Notes: generated by a model from the sequence alone, not told the origin. Positions 17,735-26,767 are shown, counted from the first letter of the stretch. The stretch: 64,000 bases of DNA from Chthonomonas sp. UBA2017 (GCA_002335425.1 DDCB01000047.1:122612-186611); one strand, 5' to 3'. Translations and numbers: made by a program.

Positions 17735-18605
17735 GAGGTTCGCGCTTTTCTGCGATGGCTTGCAAGAACTCCTTCGCCATCAACTGATCGAGGTTCGAGC
17801 CGTAGCCCCATTGCCGGTGTTGGTCCTGATAGACGTCGAAAGCTTGGCTGAAGAGGTTCAACTCGGCGCTTCCTGCGTCTCCAACGACTCGGAGGGTCAC
17901 GTCGCCCCAGGTCTTATAGCTTCCCGGCCGACTCCAGCTGGCGTCTAAAGTCGCAAAGAGTCCCGAAGGGTACTGCAAAGTGACGAGGGCCGAATCCTCG
18001 ACCGGGAGGCCCCAATGAAGATGATTGGTCTTCGCAAAGACGGTCGTCGGCTCCTCGCCCAAAAGTCGAAAGAGAAGATCGGCGACGTGGACTGTGTGGT
18101 CCACCAACGCGCCTCCACCCGACTCGGCGGGATCGACGAACCAACCCCCCGGACATCGCCCGTGGTTCGTCGCGCAAATCGCGCGAAGCAGACCCAGCTC
18201 TCCGGCTTGGACCCTGCTTTGCAGCTTCTGAAATCCCGGCGCATAGGGGCAAGGGAAGGCCGTCATGAGCCGAACCTCACAAACCCGGGCCGCGTCGAGC
18301 AAGGCCTCGCCCTCGGACGGGGTCAAAACGAGCGGCTTTTCACACAGGACGTGCTTTCGGGCGCGGAGCGCTGACTCTGTCATCGAAAAGTGCTCAGCAT
18401 TGGTGCCCGCGCAGATGACCGCATCGACCGAAGCCAAGACTTCCTCCCTCGATCGAGCAACTGGAGTTCCCAAACCCCTCGCGAAGACCTCCGCTGCCTC
18501 GAAGTCGGCGTCGTAGACCGGCCCCCACTCGACGTCGTTTCGAAAAGCGACCCCATAGGCAGGGGCATGAACATGACGAATTCCTAAAAAGCCGAGCCGA
18601 ATCAT
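17619..18605 (-). CDS. Gfo/Idh/MocA-family oxidoreductase
   Basis: 328 residues. The N-terminal Rossmann domain starts MIRLGFLGIRHVHAPAY; the EKPL motif is in HVLCEKPLVLT and the second-domain segment is GGGALVDHTVHVADLLFRL. Likely an NAD(P)-dependent sugar or inositol dehydrogenase, substrate unknown. The ATG at 18605 overlaps the tsaE stop as ATGA, which fixes the start although the frame is open to 18779. Last gene of the ruvA-ruvB-crcB-tsaE operon. The 3' end overlaps the convergent gene by 116 bases. Confidence 0.9.
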   Translation of the reverse strand: MIRLGFLGIRHVHAPAYGVAFRNDVEWGPVYDADFEAAEVFARGLGTPVARSREEVLASVDAVICAGTNAEHFSMTESALRARKHVLCEKPLVLTPSEGEALLDAARVCEVRLMTAFPCPYAPGFQKLQSRVQAGELGLLRAICATNHGRCPGGWFVDPAESGGGALVDHTVHVADLLFRLLGEEPTTVFAKTNHLHWGLPVEDSALVTLQYPSGLFATLDASWSRPGSYKTWGDVTLRVVGDAGSAELNLFSQAFDVYQDQHRQWGYGSNLDQLMAKEFLQAIAEKREPLTSGEDGLRACRVMWAAQRSAQSGRPEPLEASVPIGPS

Positions 18606-19063
18606 GGCGAAAGATCTCCTTGTGCAGTCGGGGCGGAGTGGCCCGCGGGGTTCTGTGGCGCCAGTACCGCGAGCCTCCCCCGAGGGTGAAATTCGAGCTT
18701 TAAGACCCAGCGGTGCGGGATTTGAAACAGATCCGGAAATCGCTCGGGCCACTCGACCAGCAGGAGATGTGAATCCCAATAGTCTTCGAGCCCCAGGCCC
18801 TTGCCCTCGTCCAGTCGATAGAGGTCCGCATGCAGCACCTGGGGGTCGGTCTGATATTCGTGAAGCAGGTTAAAGCTAGGCGACCGAACCGGTTGATTCC
18901 AACCTAGTCCCGCTAAGAATCCGCGGACAAGCGTTGTTTTCCCCGCCCCCAATGGACCTTGCAATAACAGCAAATCCCCGGCCGAAAACCGATGGACCAA
19001 GGAGGCCCCCAATTCGAGCGTATCTTCTTCTGATTCGAGCGTCCAGGCTTCTACGTTGAACAT
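18602..19063 (-). CDS. tsaE: tRNA threonylcarbamoyladenosine biosynthesis ATPase TsaE
   Basis: 153 residues; the ATPase that cycles the TsaB-TsaD complex during t6A37 synthesis. Walker A is GPLGAGKTTLVRG (36-48), followed by RSPSFNLLHEYQ and HADLYRL with the conserved Asp, and LLLVEWPERF. The start at 19063 fits homology and lies 13 bases inside the crcB 3' end; the long upstream open frame is not coding. TsaB is encoded separately at 5446. Confidence 0.94.
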   Translation of the reverse strand: MFNVEAWTLESEEDTLELGASLVHRFSAGDLLLLQGPLGAGKTTLVRGFLAGLGWNQPVRSPSFNLLHEYQTDPQVLHADLYRLDEGKGLGLEDYWDSHLLLVEWPERFPDLFQIPHRWVLKLEFHPRGRLAVLAPQNPAGHSAPTAQGDLSP

Positions 19064-19413
19064 CGCACACCCAAAAAACAAACCACGAGGCCCAAAATTA
19101 CCGAACTCGCCACGTAGACTGCAAGCCGGACATATTCTCCCCGCTCGAAAAGCGCCCAGCTTTCCAATCCCAGAGCCGAAAAAGTCGTAAACCCGCCAAG
19201 AAAACCGATAAAGACACCGCGAAGCCACATCTCCGACCATCCGTGTCGCTGAGCGAGACCAAAGAGGAGCCCTGCTGCGAAGCACCCGACGACATTCACC
19301 ACCAGGGTCGGCCAAGGCGTCCGAACGCCGATCCGAAGCATCACCAAAGAAAGCCCCCACCGGCACACGGCTCCCAGCCCGCCTCCGATGAACACCACGA
19401 GGGCCGAACTCAT
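19051..19413 (-). CDS. crcB: Fluoride exporter CrcB/Fluc
   Basis: 120 residues, four transmembrane helices, functioning as a dual-topology dimer channel that expels fluoride. Visible signatures are GGGLGAVCRW, the PTLVVNVVGCFAAG helix with its conserved Asn, and the GFLGGFTTFSAL helix with the pore Phe and Thr residues. Single gene rather than the tandem pair of some bacteria. No fluoride riboswitch precedes it: it is buried in the operon between ruvB (ATGA overlap) and tsaE. Confidence 0.95.
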   Translation of the reverse strand: MSSALVVFIGGGLGAVCRWGLSLVMLRIGVRTPWPTLVVNVVGCFAAGLLFGLAQRHGWSEMWLRGVFIGFLGGFTTFSALGLESWALFERGEYVRLAVYVASSVILGLVVCFLGVRCST

Positions 19414-20453
19414 GACGGGTCGTCACTCTCAAAGAGAGACGAGCCTGTCGACCGCTTCGGGATGGGAATCCCCAGATGCTCATAGGCCGCGTCGGTGGCT
19501 TGGCGGCCCCTTGGCGTGCGCATCAAGAGGCCCGATTGAAGCAAAAACGGCTCGGCAACATCTTCGAGGGTCCCGGAGTCTTCGCCAAGCGAGGCCGCCA
19601 GGGTTTCGAGCCCGACCGGGCCTCCGCGATAGTTCTGAATAATCGCCCGCAGTAAGGCTCGGTCCAGCGGGTCGAGGCCTTTTTCGTCGACCTGAAGGGA
19701 CGCCAGCGCCGATTCGGCGATCTCAAGGTCGATCATCTCGCGGTCGTCTACCTGAGCAAAATCTCGAATCCGTCGCAAGAGTCGATTGGCGATCCGGGGC
19801 GTCCCCCGACTCCGTCGAGCGATCTCCATCGCCCCAGCCGCCTCGATTCGGTATCCCAAAATCGACGCCGAGCGGACAATGATCTCATAAAGAGCGTCGG
19901 CTTCATAAAAGTTAAAGTGCGAAACGATGCCGAACCGATCTCGCAATGGGCCCGTCAGGAGCCCTTGTCGCGTTGTTGCCCCGACGATCGTAAAGGCGGG
20001 CAGATCGAGCCGAATCGATCGAGCCGCCGGACCTTTCCCGATCATGATGTCGACCTTGAGGTCCTCCATCGCCGGGTACAGAATCTCTTCGACCGCGCGG
20101 CTGAGCCGGTGAATCTCGTCGATAAAGAGGACCGCCCCGGGCTCCAGGTTCGTCAGAATTCCGACCAGGTCGCCGGGCCGCTCAATCGCGGGTCCGCTCG
20201 TCACGTGGATCGTCGCCTCCATCTCGGCGGCGATGATGTGAGCGAGAGTGGTTTTGCCCAGCCCGGGCGGACCGTAGAGCAGCACATGGTCGATCGGTTC
20301 GCTCCGCTGCTGGGCCGCTTTCAAAAACACAGCTAAGTTCTGTTTGAGCGCGTCTTGGCCGATGAATTCGGCCAGGCGGCGGGGTCGGAGTGAGAGTTCG
20401 TAGGGTCGCTCGCCGAATTCAGCGTGAGGGTCGATCGCGGGAAGCCGGTCCAT
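19410..20453 (-). CDS. ruvB: Holliday junction branch-migration helicase RuvB
   Basis: 347 residues. AAA+ motor of the RuvAB complex. Walker A GPPGLGKTT (61-69), Walker B LFIDEIH (109-115), sensor motifs and the winged-helix C-terminus (RGGPVGLETLAASLGED, RTPRGRQATD) are complete. ATG directly abuts the ruvA stop with no spacer. ruvC is not in the window. Confidence 0.98.
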   Translation of the reverse strand: MDRLPAIDPHAEFGERPYELSLRPRRLAEFIGQDALKQNLAVFLKAAQQRSEPIDHVLLYGPPGLGKTTLAHIIAAEMEATIHVTSGPAIERPGDLVGILTNLEPGAVLFIDEIHRLSRAVEEILYPAMEDLKVDIMIGKGPAARSIRLDLPAFTIVGATTRQGLLTGPLRDRFGIVSHFNFYEADALYEIIVRSASILGYRIEAAGAMEIARRSRGTPRIANRLLRRIRDFAQVDDREMIDLEIAESALASLQVDEKGLDPLDRALLRAIIQNYRGGPVGLETLAASLGEDSGTLEDVAEPFLLQSGLLMRTPRGRQATDAAYEHLGIPIPKRSTGSSLFESDDPS

Positions 20454-21059
20454 TTAGTTCTTGCTCCTCGACCGAAGCGCCAGTCGAATCTGATCTTCAA
20501 GCAGGTCACTCTGGGATCGCGCTTCGGCAGCGGCGATCTCGGCCTCAGCTCGGCGCAGTCCGAGCGCCATGAGCGCTTCGACAAGCTCGTCTCCGGGCTC
20601 TGAGACTCGCACCGACGCCACGGCCGAGCCGGACTGAATTTTTCGCTCCAGCCCGAGTTCCATCACCTTCTCGCGAAGCTCCAGCAAGATCCGTTCGGCC
20701 AATCGCGGGCCCACCCCTGAGGGCCGAGTCATCAACCGCGCATCCTGCATCTGGATGGCCTGCAGAGTCGATTCAAACCCCAAAGTGCCCAAAATCGCAA
20801 GTGCGGTCCGAGGGCCGCAGCCCTTGACCTCGACCAAAAGGTCAAAAAGACGACGGTCCTCTCGGGTCAAAAACCCGTACAGCGTGACACTGTCTTCGCG
20901 AAAAACTTGGCGAACGAAGACTTCGACAAACTCGCCGATTCGAGCGAGGCCGACCAAGACGGGCTCGGGAGCATGGACCTCATAGCCCACGCCTTGGCAG
21001 TCCAAAACGAACGAATCTCCGCCGACCTCCAGCACTTCGCCTCGAAGACGCGCAATCAT
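20454..21059 (-). CDS. ruvA: Holliday junction-binding subunit RuvA
   Basis: 201 residues. Three parts as expected: an OB-fold domain (MIARLRGEVLEVGGD), two helix-hairpin-helix segments (LLVEVKGCGPRTALAIL and RPSGVGPRLAERILLEL), and a C-terminal domain that contacts RuvB (ELVEALMALGLRRAEAE). First gene of the ruvAB-crcB-tsaE operon. There is no Shine-Dalgarno; TAACCT lies exactly 7 bases before the ATG, so the message may be leaderless. Confidence 0.97.
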   Translation of the reverse strand: MIARLRGEVLEVGGDSFVLDCQGVGYEVHAPEPVLVGLARIGEFVEVFVRQVFREDSVTLYGFLTREDRRLFDLLVEVKGCGPRTALAILGTLGFESTLQAIQMQDARLMTRPSGVGPRLAERILLELREKVMELGLERKIQSGSAVASVRVSEPGDELVEALMALGLRRAEAEIAAAEARSQSDLLEDQIRLALRSRSKN

Positions 21060-21066
21060 GCTGAAA

Positions 21067-21072
21067 AGGTTA
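21067..21072 (-). promoter_or_regulatory. Candidate -10 element for a leaderless ruvA transcript
   Basis: TAACCT on the minus strand, 7 bases before the ruvA ATG, with no convincing -35 and no ribosome site. One of several loci in this window with the same arrangement. Confidence 0.45.
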
Positions 21073-21124
21073 CCTCATGTCTACCAAAATTGGACGCCAC
21101 AAGAAGAGGACGAAAAGTTTGGGA

Positions 21125-21360
21125 AAAAGTCTTCGGCCCGGGAACGAATCGAGCTGCTCGTGGGTTCTATCAGATGTAGCCTCTCCTCAAAAAGATCAGC
21201 GACAGAGCAAAAAAGACGAGAACCCAAGAGTAGCGCAAGACAGGATTCTCTCCATACGGCAAGAGCGAGCCGGGCTCAGCAGACAGTCTGAGCAAGCCGC
21301 ATCTTCACCCTCCCAACACTTGCAGCCTGGAATCTCCCCAACGTCCAGGCTGCTTTTTTT
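21125..21360 (+). ncRNA. Candidate structured RNA ending in an intrinsic terminator
   Basis: The 300-base gap between ruvA and the next gene holds nested complementary segments: 21135-21141 with 21270-21276 (7 bp), 21153-21159 with 21228-21234 (7 bp, one GU) and 21162-21168 with 21219-21225 (7 bp). They stack as one long irregular hairpin. A terminator with a perfect 10-bp stem follows on the same strand. No protein frame here looks convincing. A 6S-like regulatory RNA is one option; identity is not established and the 5' end is a guess. Confidence 0.4.
21322..21360 (+). terminator. Strong intrinsic terminator, plus strand
   Basis: A perfect 10-bp stem GCAGCCTGGA/TCCAGGCTGC (21322-21331 with 21344-21353) followed by seven T. 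No recognised protein gene on the plus strand precedes it, so it implies an unannotated transcript. Confidence 0.85.
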
Positions 21361-21363
21361 CGT

Positions 21364-21735
21364 TCACGCGGTCGTATCGATGGTGAAGATTCGATCAGGC
21401 GAGCTCATCGGGGTTTCAGGGGGGTAAGCCCGGCCGAGTCGAGTGAGCTTTAAGAGCCCGACATGAAGCTCGACAAAAGGACGATGATTCGGAGGGCGAT
21501 CCAAGGACTCCTGAAAGACCTCCGTGGGCGGACTGGCCCCCGACTCGGAGCCGTCGACTTGGCTTCGAAGGGCCTCATCCGAGAGGGTGACGACCGTCGA
21601 CGGGATGACCACCGTCGGAAAGGCTGCAGGAGCCTGTTGGCGGGTCTTGCTCACTTCGAGAGGGAGAAATTTCGTATTCAGCTCGGTCGGCCGAGAGGGC
21701 GGTTTGAGGTTAAAGAGTAGCGCGGGTCCTGACAA
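21364..21735 (-). CDS. Hypothetical protein, 123 residues
   Basis: Starts with TTG at 21735 behind a strong GGAGG (8-base spacing), which is the main support for it being real. The protein is Pro/Ser/Thr-rich with no signal peptide, no Cys and no recognised motif. Its stop lies just past the plus-strand terminator. Low-complexity composition means it could be spurious. Confidence 0.5.
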   Translation of the reverse strand: MSGPALLFNLKPPSRPTELNTKFLPLEVSKTRQQAPAAFPTVVIPSTVVTLSDEALRSQVDGSESGASPPTEVFQESLDRPPNHRPFVELHVGLLKLTRLGRAYPPETPMSSPDRIFTIDTTA

Positions 21736-21862
21736 TGTTCACCTCCAAGGAGGGAATTCCTCAGTCCTTGGTTTTGGGGACACCGTAGATGCTCGGGGGC
21801 ACCCACATTCTCGCAACCTTCACAGTTAAGAATCTTTGCCAGCCCGCTCAATCAGCAGGCGG

Positions 21863-21868
21863 TATGCT
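21863..21868 (+). promoter_or_regulatory. Candidate -10 element for ridA
   Basis: TATGCT lies 8 bases before the ATG at 21877; no -35 at the right distance and no clear ribosome site, so a leaderless transcript is possible. Confidence 0.4.
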
Positions 21869-21876
21869 TGCGGATC

Positions 21877-22257
21877 ATGGACCGCGAGCCGATCTCGACC
21901 CCTCATGCCCCTCCCGCGCTCGGCCCTTACAGCCAAGCGATTCGAGCCCAAGGCCGTTTTCTTTTCACGGCCGGTCAAATTGCGCTCCGGCCCGATGGCA
22001 CTCGGGTCGAAGGGGACGTTCGTGCTCAGACCGAGCAGGTGATGGCAAATCTCAAAGCGGTTCTCGCCGAGGCGGATCTGACTTTTGCCAACGTCGTGAA
22101 GACGACCATCTTCCTGAGCTCGATGGAGCATTTTGCGGTCGTGAACGAAGTCTATGGAGCGGCGGTCGGGACTCCGGCCCCGGCTCGATCGACGGTCGCG
22201 GTGGCAGGGCTTCCGCTGGGAGTCGATGTCGAGATTGAGATGATCGCCGTCAGCTAG
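21877..22257 (+). CDS. ridA: RidA family deaminase (YjgF/YER057c/UK114)
   Basis: 126 residues; hydrolyses reactive enamine/imine intermediates from PLP enzymes. Visible motifs are the N-terminal ALGPYSQAI, FTAGQIALRPDG, NLKAVLAEADLTFANVVKTT and the catalytic Arg in PARSTVAVAGLPLG with the closing EIEMIAV. A TTG three codons upstream (21868) is an alternative start, but homology begins near the ATG. It faces era, which ends 5 bases away. Confidence 0.93.
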   Translation: MDREPISTPHAPPALGPYSQAIRAQGRFLFTAGQIALRPDGTRVEGDVRAQTEQVMANLKAVLAEADLTFANVVKTTIFLSSMEHFAVVNEVYGAAVGTPAPARSTVAVAGLPLGVDVEIEMIAVS

Positions 22258-22262
22258 GCGGA

Positions 22263-23207
22263 TCAGTGAGGAAGGTAGTCCAGGTCGCGCAAGAGGCGGG
22301 GATTTTGCCGCCACTCGGCCCGAACTTTCACGAACAGCTCGAGAAAGACCTTTTGCCCGACCATTTCTTCGATCTCGACTCGGGCTTGAGAACCGATGCG
22401 CTTGAGCATGCTCCCTTGGCGACCGATCAGAATCGCTTTTTGACCCTCTTTTTCGACCACCAGCGCGGCTCGGATGTGGATCATTCCCGGCGGCACCTCG
22501 GATTCAGGTCCTGACTCTTCCCAGGTCTCGACCACGACCGCAAGCGCATGGGGGACCTCTTCGCGAGTCGCCTGAAGCGCCTTTTCGCGGATCAACTCAG
22601 CGGCTAAAAAGCGCATCGGCTGGTCGGTGATCTCGTCCTCGTCAAAGAGGGCCGGTTGTTCGGGGAGGTGGGGAACAAGTAACGCCAGGAGCTTGTCGAT
22701 GTTCTGCTGCTTGGTCAGGCAGGTCAGCATATACGTCTCGGTCTGATACAAGCTGCAGTAGGCCTCGACATTTTCGACCACATGCGCTGCCTTGAGAAGG
22801 TCCATTTTGTTCAAGCAAAGAACGACAGGAACATCGATCGAACGGACCCCTTTCTTGTCGGGGAGCACCCCCGCGCTTCGGAGAAAGTTCGCCATCGCCT
22901 CGTCTTCTTTGGCGGGCGCTTTGCTGACATCGATCACGACGACCACGACGTCCACATCTCCCAAAGGCCGCTTCGCCTCGTCGATCATGATCTTTCCGAG
23001 CCGCGTGTGCGGCTCGTGAACTCCGGGCGTGTCGACAAAAACGATCTGGTATTCAGGGGTGGTCGCGATCCCCAAAAGACTGCGGCGAGTGGTTTGGGCT
23101 TTGTCGCTGACGATCGCCACCTTTTGCCCGACGACGGTATTCAGCAAGGTGCTTTTCCCGGCGTTTGGCCGACCGACCAGGGCCACACTTCCTGCGCGAA
23201 AAGCCAT
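22263..23207 (-). CDS. era: GTPase Era
   Basis: 314 residues; essential GTPase that binds 16S rRNA during 30S assembly. G1 is GRPNAGKST (12-20), G3 is VDTPGVHEP, G4 is LCLNKMD, and the C-terminal KH domain contains IRAALVVEKEGQKAILIGRQG. Ends in LLRDLDYLPH. Two bases separate it from the large gene upstream, so they are probably one transcript. Confidence 0.97.
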   Translation of the reverse strand: MAFRAGSVALVGRPNAGKSTLLNTVVGQKVAIVSDKAQTTRRSLLGIATTPEYQIVFVDTPGVHEPHTRLGKIMIDEAKRPLGDVDVVVVVIDVSKAPAKEDEAMANFLRSAGVLPDKKGVRSIDVPVVLCLNKMDLLKAAHVVENVEAYCSLYQTETYMLTCLTKQQNIDKLLALLVPHLPEQPALFDEDEITDQPMRFLAAELIREKALQATREEVPHALAVVVETWEESGPESEVPPGMIHIRAALVVEKEGQKAILIGRQGSMLKRIGSQARVEIEEMVGQKVFLELFVKVRAEWRQNPRLLRDLDYLPH

Positions 23208-23209
23208 CG

Positions 23210-26200
23210 TCAGTCGCGCTTCCTAAAGACGACGTTCATCGCCAAATCGCCGAATGGGTCACTCGAATCCGCCCCTTCTCGACGAGAGGTTACGACCTCT
23301 TCGGAGCCACGCCGATCGTCGGATCGTCGCCGTCGTCGTCCTCGTCGACCTCCGCTGGTGGCTGGCTCCAGTTCTTCCGCTTCAAATTCCAATTGGCTCG
23401 GCTTGAGCAAGAAGTCGCCCTCCATCTCTTCGGACCAAGACTCCTCCATCCATTCGTCCAGCTTCATGATCGGGACGTCGAAGTCCGCGAGGCTGGTGTC
23501 GAGGGTGTTGCGTGGGATCTCCGGGACTTCATCAAGCTCCATCAGGGCGTCTAGGTCCAGACTCAGGAGAGACTGAATCTCGGCGCGCAACCCGACCAAA
23601 AAGACATGAGTCGAGCCGTCAATCGCCTGGAATTTCAGCTGATTGGAGCCGTCGTCGGACCACGTCTCGGCATTGAGGTTATAGGCTGACCAACGGTCGG
23701 GCAACGTGATCGTTCGCAGACCGGTGCCTTGGCAATGGACCGTGAGGAACGGAGCACGAACATGGACCACGTCTTCGTGGTAGTTCCAAACATGGGCGCC
23801 TGCCATTTGGCCAAGCGCCCGGAAGAGCGCGGGCGTGACGATCGGCTCGCCCAGGAAGACCGACTGCCACTGGAGCTCGGGCTGATCCACTGGGACAAAG
23901 TGACGGTGAACAAAGCTCGGGAGGCCGGTCGCAGAGTACTCGCCGATGACCAGGCCGTCCTCGGGGATGGCAAAGTAGCTGGGCTCCAAAGAACCGCCCC
24001 CATATAGACTTTTCTCGGGCAACGCCTCACCCAAAGGATGCCGGCGCTGCAGAATCGTGGTGCCTGGCTTACTCGCAAACGGCTGACGTCGAAGAGCAAT
24101 CCCCATCACCTCGCGCACCCTCTCAAGGGATTCACGCCCTGCCTCAAACAGTCCGGCGGAGTAAAGCCAGAAGAGGAGCTTGTTATCTCGCTGGAGCCGA
24201 TTCTTGATCGCGCTTCGAACTTCGGGCCGCAGGTCCCAAGCATTGGCAAAGACGTACACCTTGCTCTCGGGGAAGTTCTCCCGGTGAGCCAAGTCGCTCA
24301 AAAGGTAGAAGCCGACGCTCAAGCCACTCCGCAGAACGGCTTCTCGGACGTTTTGAACCAGCAACGTAAAGGCCCGTTGGTCGACCAGATAGCTGAGCGA
24401 GCGCTCGTCGATGAAGACCGCCACATCGGGGTCGGTCCCCGGCGCGGCCAGGCTCAACAACAACGTGTCGATGACCTTGGACCCTCGATCCCAGATGCCA
24501 GACGAATTCAGCCAACCGTTGCCCCACAGGTCCATCCAACAGATGCCACTGCGGTGGGCCAAGGCCGCGCCTGCTCCGCGCCAATGGACACTCTCCAGAG
24601 CCTGAGGAGTTCGCATAACGGGATTAAAGTCGTCGGGTTCTTGTTTGCCGCTGATCGGAGTCTTGAAGTCCTCCTCGCTGATGTAAAGCTTGCCGTTCAG
24701 GGCGAAGCTGTCGATCGGCGACGGGAAGGGGCTGCTTCCGCCGGGCTCCCGGTTCTTGTAACTCGGGGGGCCCGCAATGAAGTCGATCTCCGGAGCGCGC
24801 AACAGCTTCCCCAGCGACAGGTGCCCGCTCGCCGGATGGCTCCATTCGAACGTGTATCCGTAGCTCACCCCGACCAAGAACCAACCTTCGCTGGCTTTCT
24901 TGACGGCATATGCGAGCTTCACAATCCGGTCGTGAGTGATGTCGCTTAAAAAGAGGTGATAGTCCACCCAGCGGCGAGCCTTACGTCCCGTCCGGACAAA
25001 CTCTTCTCCAGCTCGGACCTCCGGAGTGTAGTCGGGGACACTGACCGACTCAAACTGAACTTGGCCATCAAACCAAGCCGCTCGAAGTGTCACGACGTCG
25101 TCTCGATAGCGGACTCGGACCCAATCGCGAAATTTCTCGTGAGCCGCGAGTGACGTGTCGTACCCCCATCCATCGGCAAAAAACCACTCGCCACGCTCCA
25201 GGTGGAGCCCAAGAACCTGGTCGTTTTGAGGCACGAGGCGAAGGAGTCGAACGAACTCGGTCAGGCAATCTTCGGCTTCGGACCAGAATTCATCGTCGCT
25301 CAGGCTGGGTTCGGCAATGCCACCGCCTTCGGCGATGAACTTCGCACGGGGAAACTTCTTTTCCCAATCGCGGGGGGCCGAGATCACAACCCGGAAAAAG
25401 ACCCGAGATTCGGGGGCTAATGCCAAGGTCTCCTTCAGCAAGTATCCGGCGACCGCTACCGCCTCATGGACCTTGTCTCGATTGATCTCCAGCTCCACCA
25501 GGTGGCCAAAAATCTGCACTCCGCGCGCGGCCGCGAGCTTGACTTGATCGAGCACCGTCTGGACTTGACGCTCGCCCGGCGAACTTCCGAAAAAGGCCAG
25601 CGGCGGATAGACCTTACGATGGTGGGTCAGGGTGGGAACGCCGTTGATGACGGTCACTCGAGGGGCGTTGGCCGGCACCGGGATCGGTTCTCGAGTCCGG
25701 ACGACCACCGGCTCGGGAGCCGGGGTGGGGTCGAGAACTCGCTTCCCTCGGGTGGACCGGGCCGGTCGAGGTTCCCTCGGTGCCTCGGTCTCTCGAGTTT
25801 GCGGCGGAGTCGAGGGTCGTTCTCTCGGTTCGGATCGACCGTTTCGAGTCGGTTTGGGGGGAAGCTGCTCAGCTTCAGCCACTGTCGGGATATGATCTCG
25901 ACCTCGCCGCTTGGCCCCTTTTCGACCCGCGAGCGGCTGAGGCTCGACGACGTTCGCCGAGGGTGCCGGGGCGGCCGAGCGAGGACGCCAGATCGGAACC
26001 GGGAGTTCATCGAGCACGGGGTCGCCAGTCAGGACTGGCCGAGCAGTCTGTTTCGCGTCGGTTTTCTTTCGATCCGGACCGCGCTTGGGCTCGGCGGGCT
26101 TCGCCGTCTCAGGCTGAGTTTGAGTCGCTTGACTTCGGGGAGGCTTTGCCTCTGAACGCGGCTTGCGACCGGTTGGGCCCGGGTTTATTTCTGGAGCTGG

Positions 26201-26644
26201 AGTCGGCGAACTCGCCGGGGCCGTGGGCTCAGAAGTCGGGGCTGCTTTGGGCTTTCCAAACAAACCCGCTTTCGGGCGGGGTTCGGCGGGCGCAGAAACC
26301 TCAGGAGTCGGCTCGGACTTTCGAACTGAACTCGACTTGGCGGCTCGACTCGGCTTCGGAGTTCGTGGGGCCGGCGCCTCAGTCGCGACCGCAGGAACCG
26401 GCTGGACATCGGCCGTCTGGGACTTTCGAGTTGCTTGAGCCTTTCGAGTCGGGGCTTTCGAAGCCTTGGCCTCGACGGGGTTAGGGGTCTCGGTCGGGGT
26501 CTTCGCCTTGCGGGACGAGGGTCGAGCGGATTTGGGAGGAGCTTGGGGTTCGCTCTCCGCCGAAGAGCTTCGGCTTTTTCGCGGGGTCGGAGGGGTCGAG
26601 GGCGTATCGGTCGCCACGGGGTCCGTTTTCTTAGTTCTCGGCAT
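23210..26644 (-). CDS. GH42-like glycoside hydrolase fused to a long disordered basic region
   Basis: 1144 residues from the ATG at 26644. Residues 1 to about 330 are extremely rich in Pro, Lys, Arg, Ser, Thr and Ala with no hydrophobic stretch, so disordered. A (beta/alpha)8-like domain follows from VTVINGVPTLTHHRK (with LHLERGEWFFADGW and a HDRIVKLAYAVKKASE helix), then a flavodoxin-like domain (DPDVAVFIDERSLSYL) as in the trimerisation domain of GH42 beta-galactosidases, and a basic C-terminal stretch (GGRRGRRRRRSDDRRG). There is no signal peptide. Assignment to GH42 is by layout and not certain; the catalytic pair is not pinned down. Confidence 0.7.
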   Translation of the reverse strand: MPRTKKTDPVATDTPSTPPTPRKSRSSSAESEPQAPPKSARPSSRKAKTPTETPNPVEAKASKAPTRKAQATRKSQTADVQPVPAVATEAPAPRTPKPSRAAKSSSVRKSEPTPEVSAPAEPRPKAGLFGKPKAAPTSEPTAPASSPTPAPEINPGPTGRKPRSEAKPPRSQATQTQPETAKPAEPKRGPDRKKTDAKQTARPVLTGDPVLDELPVPIWRPRSAAPAPSANVVEPQPLAGRKGAKRRGRDHIPTVAEAEQLPPKPTRNGRSEPRERPSTPPQTRETEAPREPRPARSTRGKRVLDPTPAPEPVVVRTREPIPVPANAPRVTVINGVPTLTHHRKVYPPLAFFGSSPGERQVQTVLDQVKLAAARGVQIFGHLVELEINRDKVHEAVAVAGYLLKETLALAPESRVFFRVVISAPRDWEKKFPRAKFIAEGGGIAEPSLSDDEFWSEAEDCLTEFVRLLRLVPQNDQVLGLHLERGEWFFADGWGYDTSLAAHEKFRDWVRVRYRDDVVTLRAAWFDGQVQFESVSVPDYTPEVRAGEEFVRTGRKARRWVDYHLFLSDITHDRIVKLAYAVKKASEGWFLVGVSYGYTFEWSHPASGHLSLGKLLRAPEIDFIAGPPSYKNREPGGSSPFPSPIDSFALNGKLYISEEDFKTPISGKQEPDDFNPVMRTPQALESVHWRGAGAALAHRSGICWMDLWGNGWLNSSGIWDRGSKVIDTLLLSLAAPGTDPDVAVFIDERSLSYLVDQRAFTLLVQNVREAVLRSGLSVGFYLLSDLAHRENFPESKVYVFANAWDLRPEVRSAIKNRLQRDNKLLFWLYSAGLFEAGRESLERVREVMGIALRRQPFASKPGTTILQRRHPLGEALPEKSLYGGGSLEPSYFAIPEDGLVIGEYSATGLPSFVHRHFVPVDQPELQWQSVFLGEPIVTPALFRALGQMAGAHVWNYHEDVVHVRAPFLTVHCQGTGLRTITLPDRWSAYNLNAETWSDDGSNQLKFQAIDGSTHVFLVGLRAEIQSLLSLDLDALMELDEVPEIPRNTLDTSLADFDVPIMKLDEWMEESWSEEMEGDFLLKPSQLEFEAEELEPATSGGRRGRRRRRSDDRRGSEEVVTSRREGADSSDPFGDLAMNVVFRKRD

Positions 26645-26767
26645 CGATGCTTTCCACTCAAGGTCTCGGGCCACGGCCAGAGAGTGGGACGCCAAAGGTC
26701 TGCGGGCGAAACTCCACTTGAGCGCCCCTATTTTAGCTGATTCCGGGGTGTTCTTCGCGATCCCCCT

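Noticed and set aside
19051..21059. Fluoride riboswitch for crcB
   Set aside because: crcB is third in an operon with overlapping coding ends, leaving no space, and I see no riboswitch-like segment before ruvA.
21077..21427. Plus-strand frame of 116 residues in the ruvA gap
   Set aside because: It has no ribosome site, runs through the terminator hairpin and has no recognisable sequence; the RNA explanation fits better.
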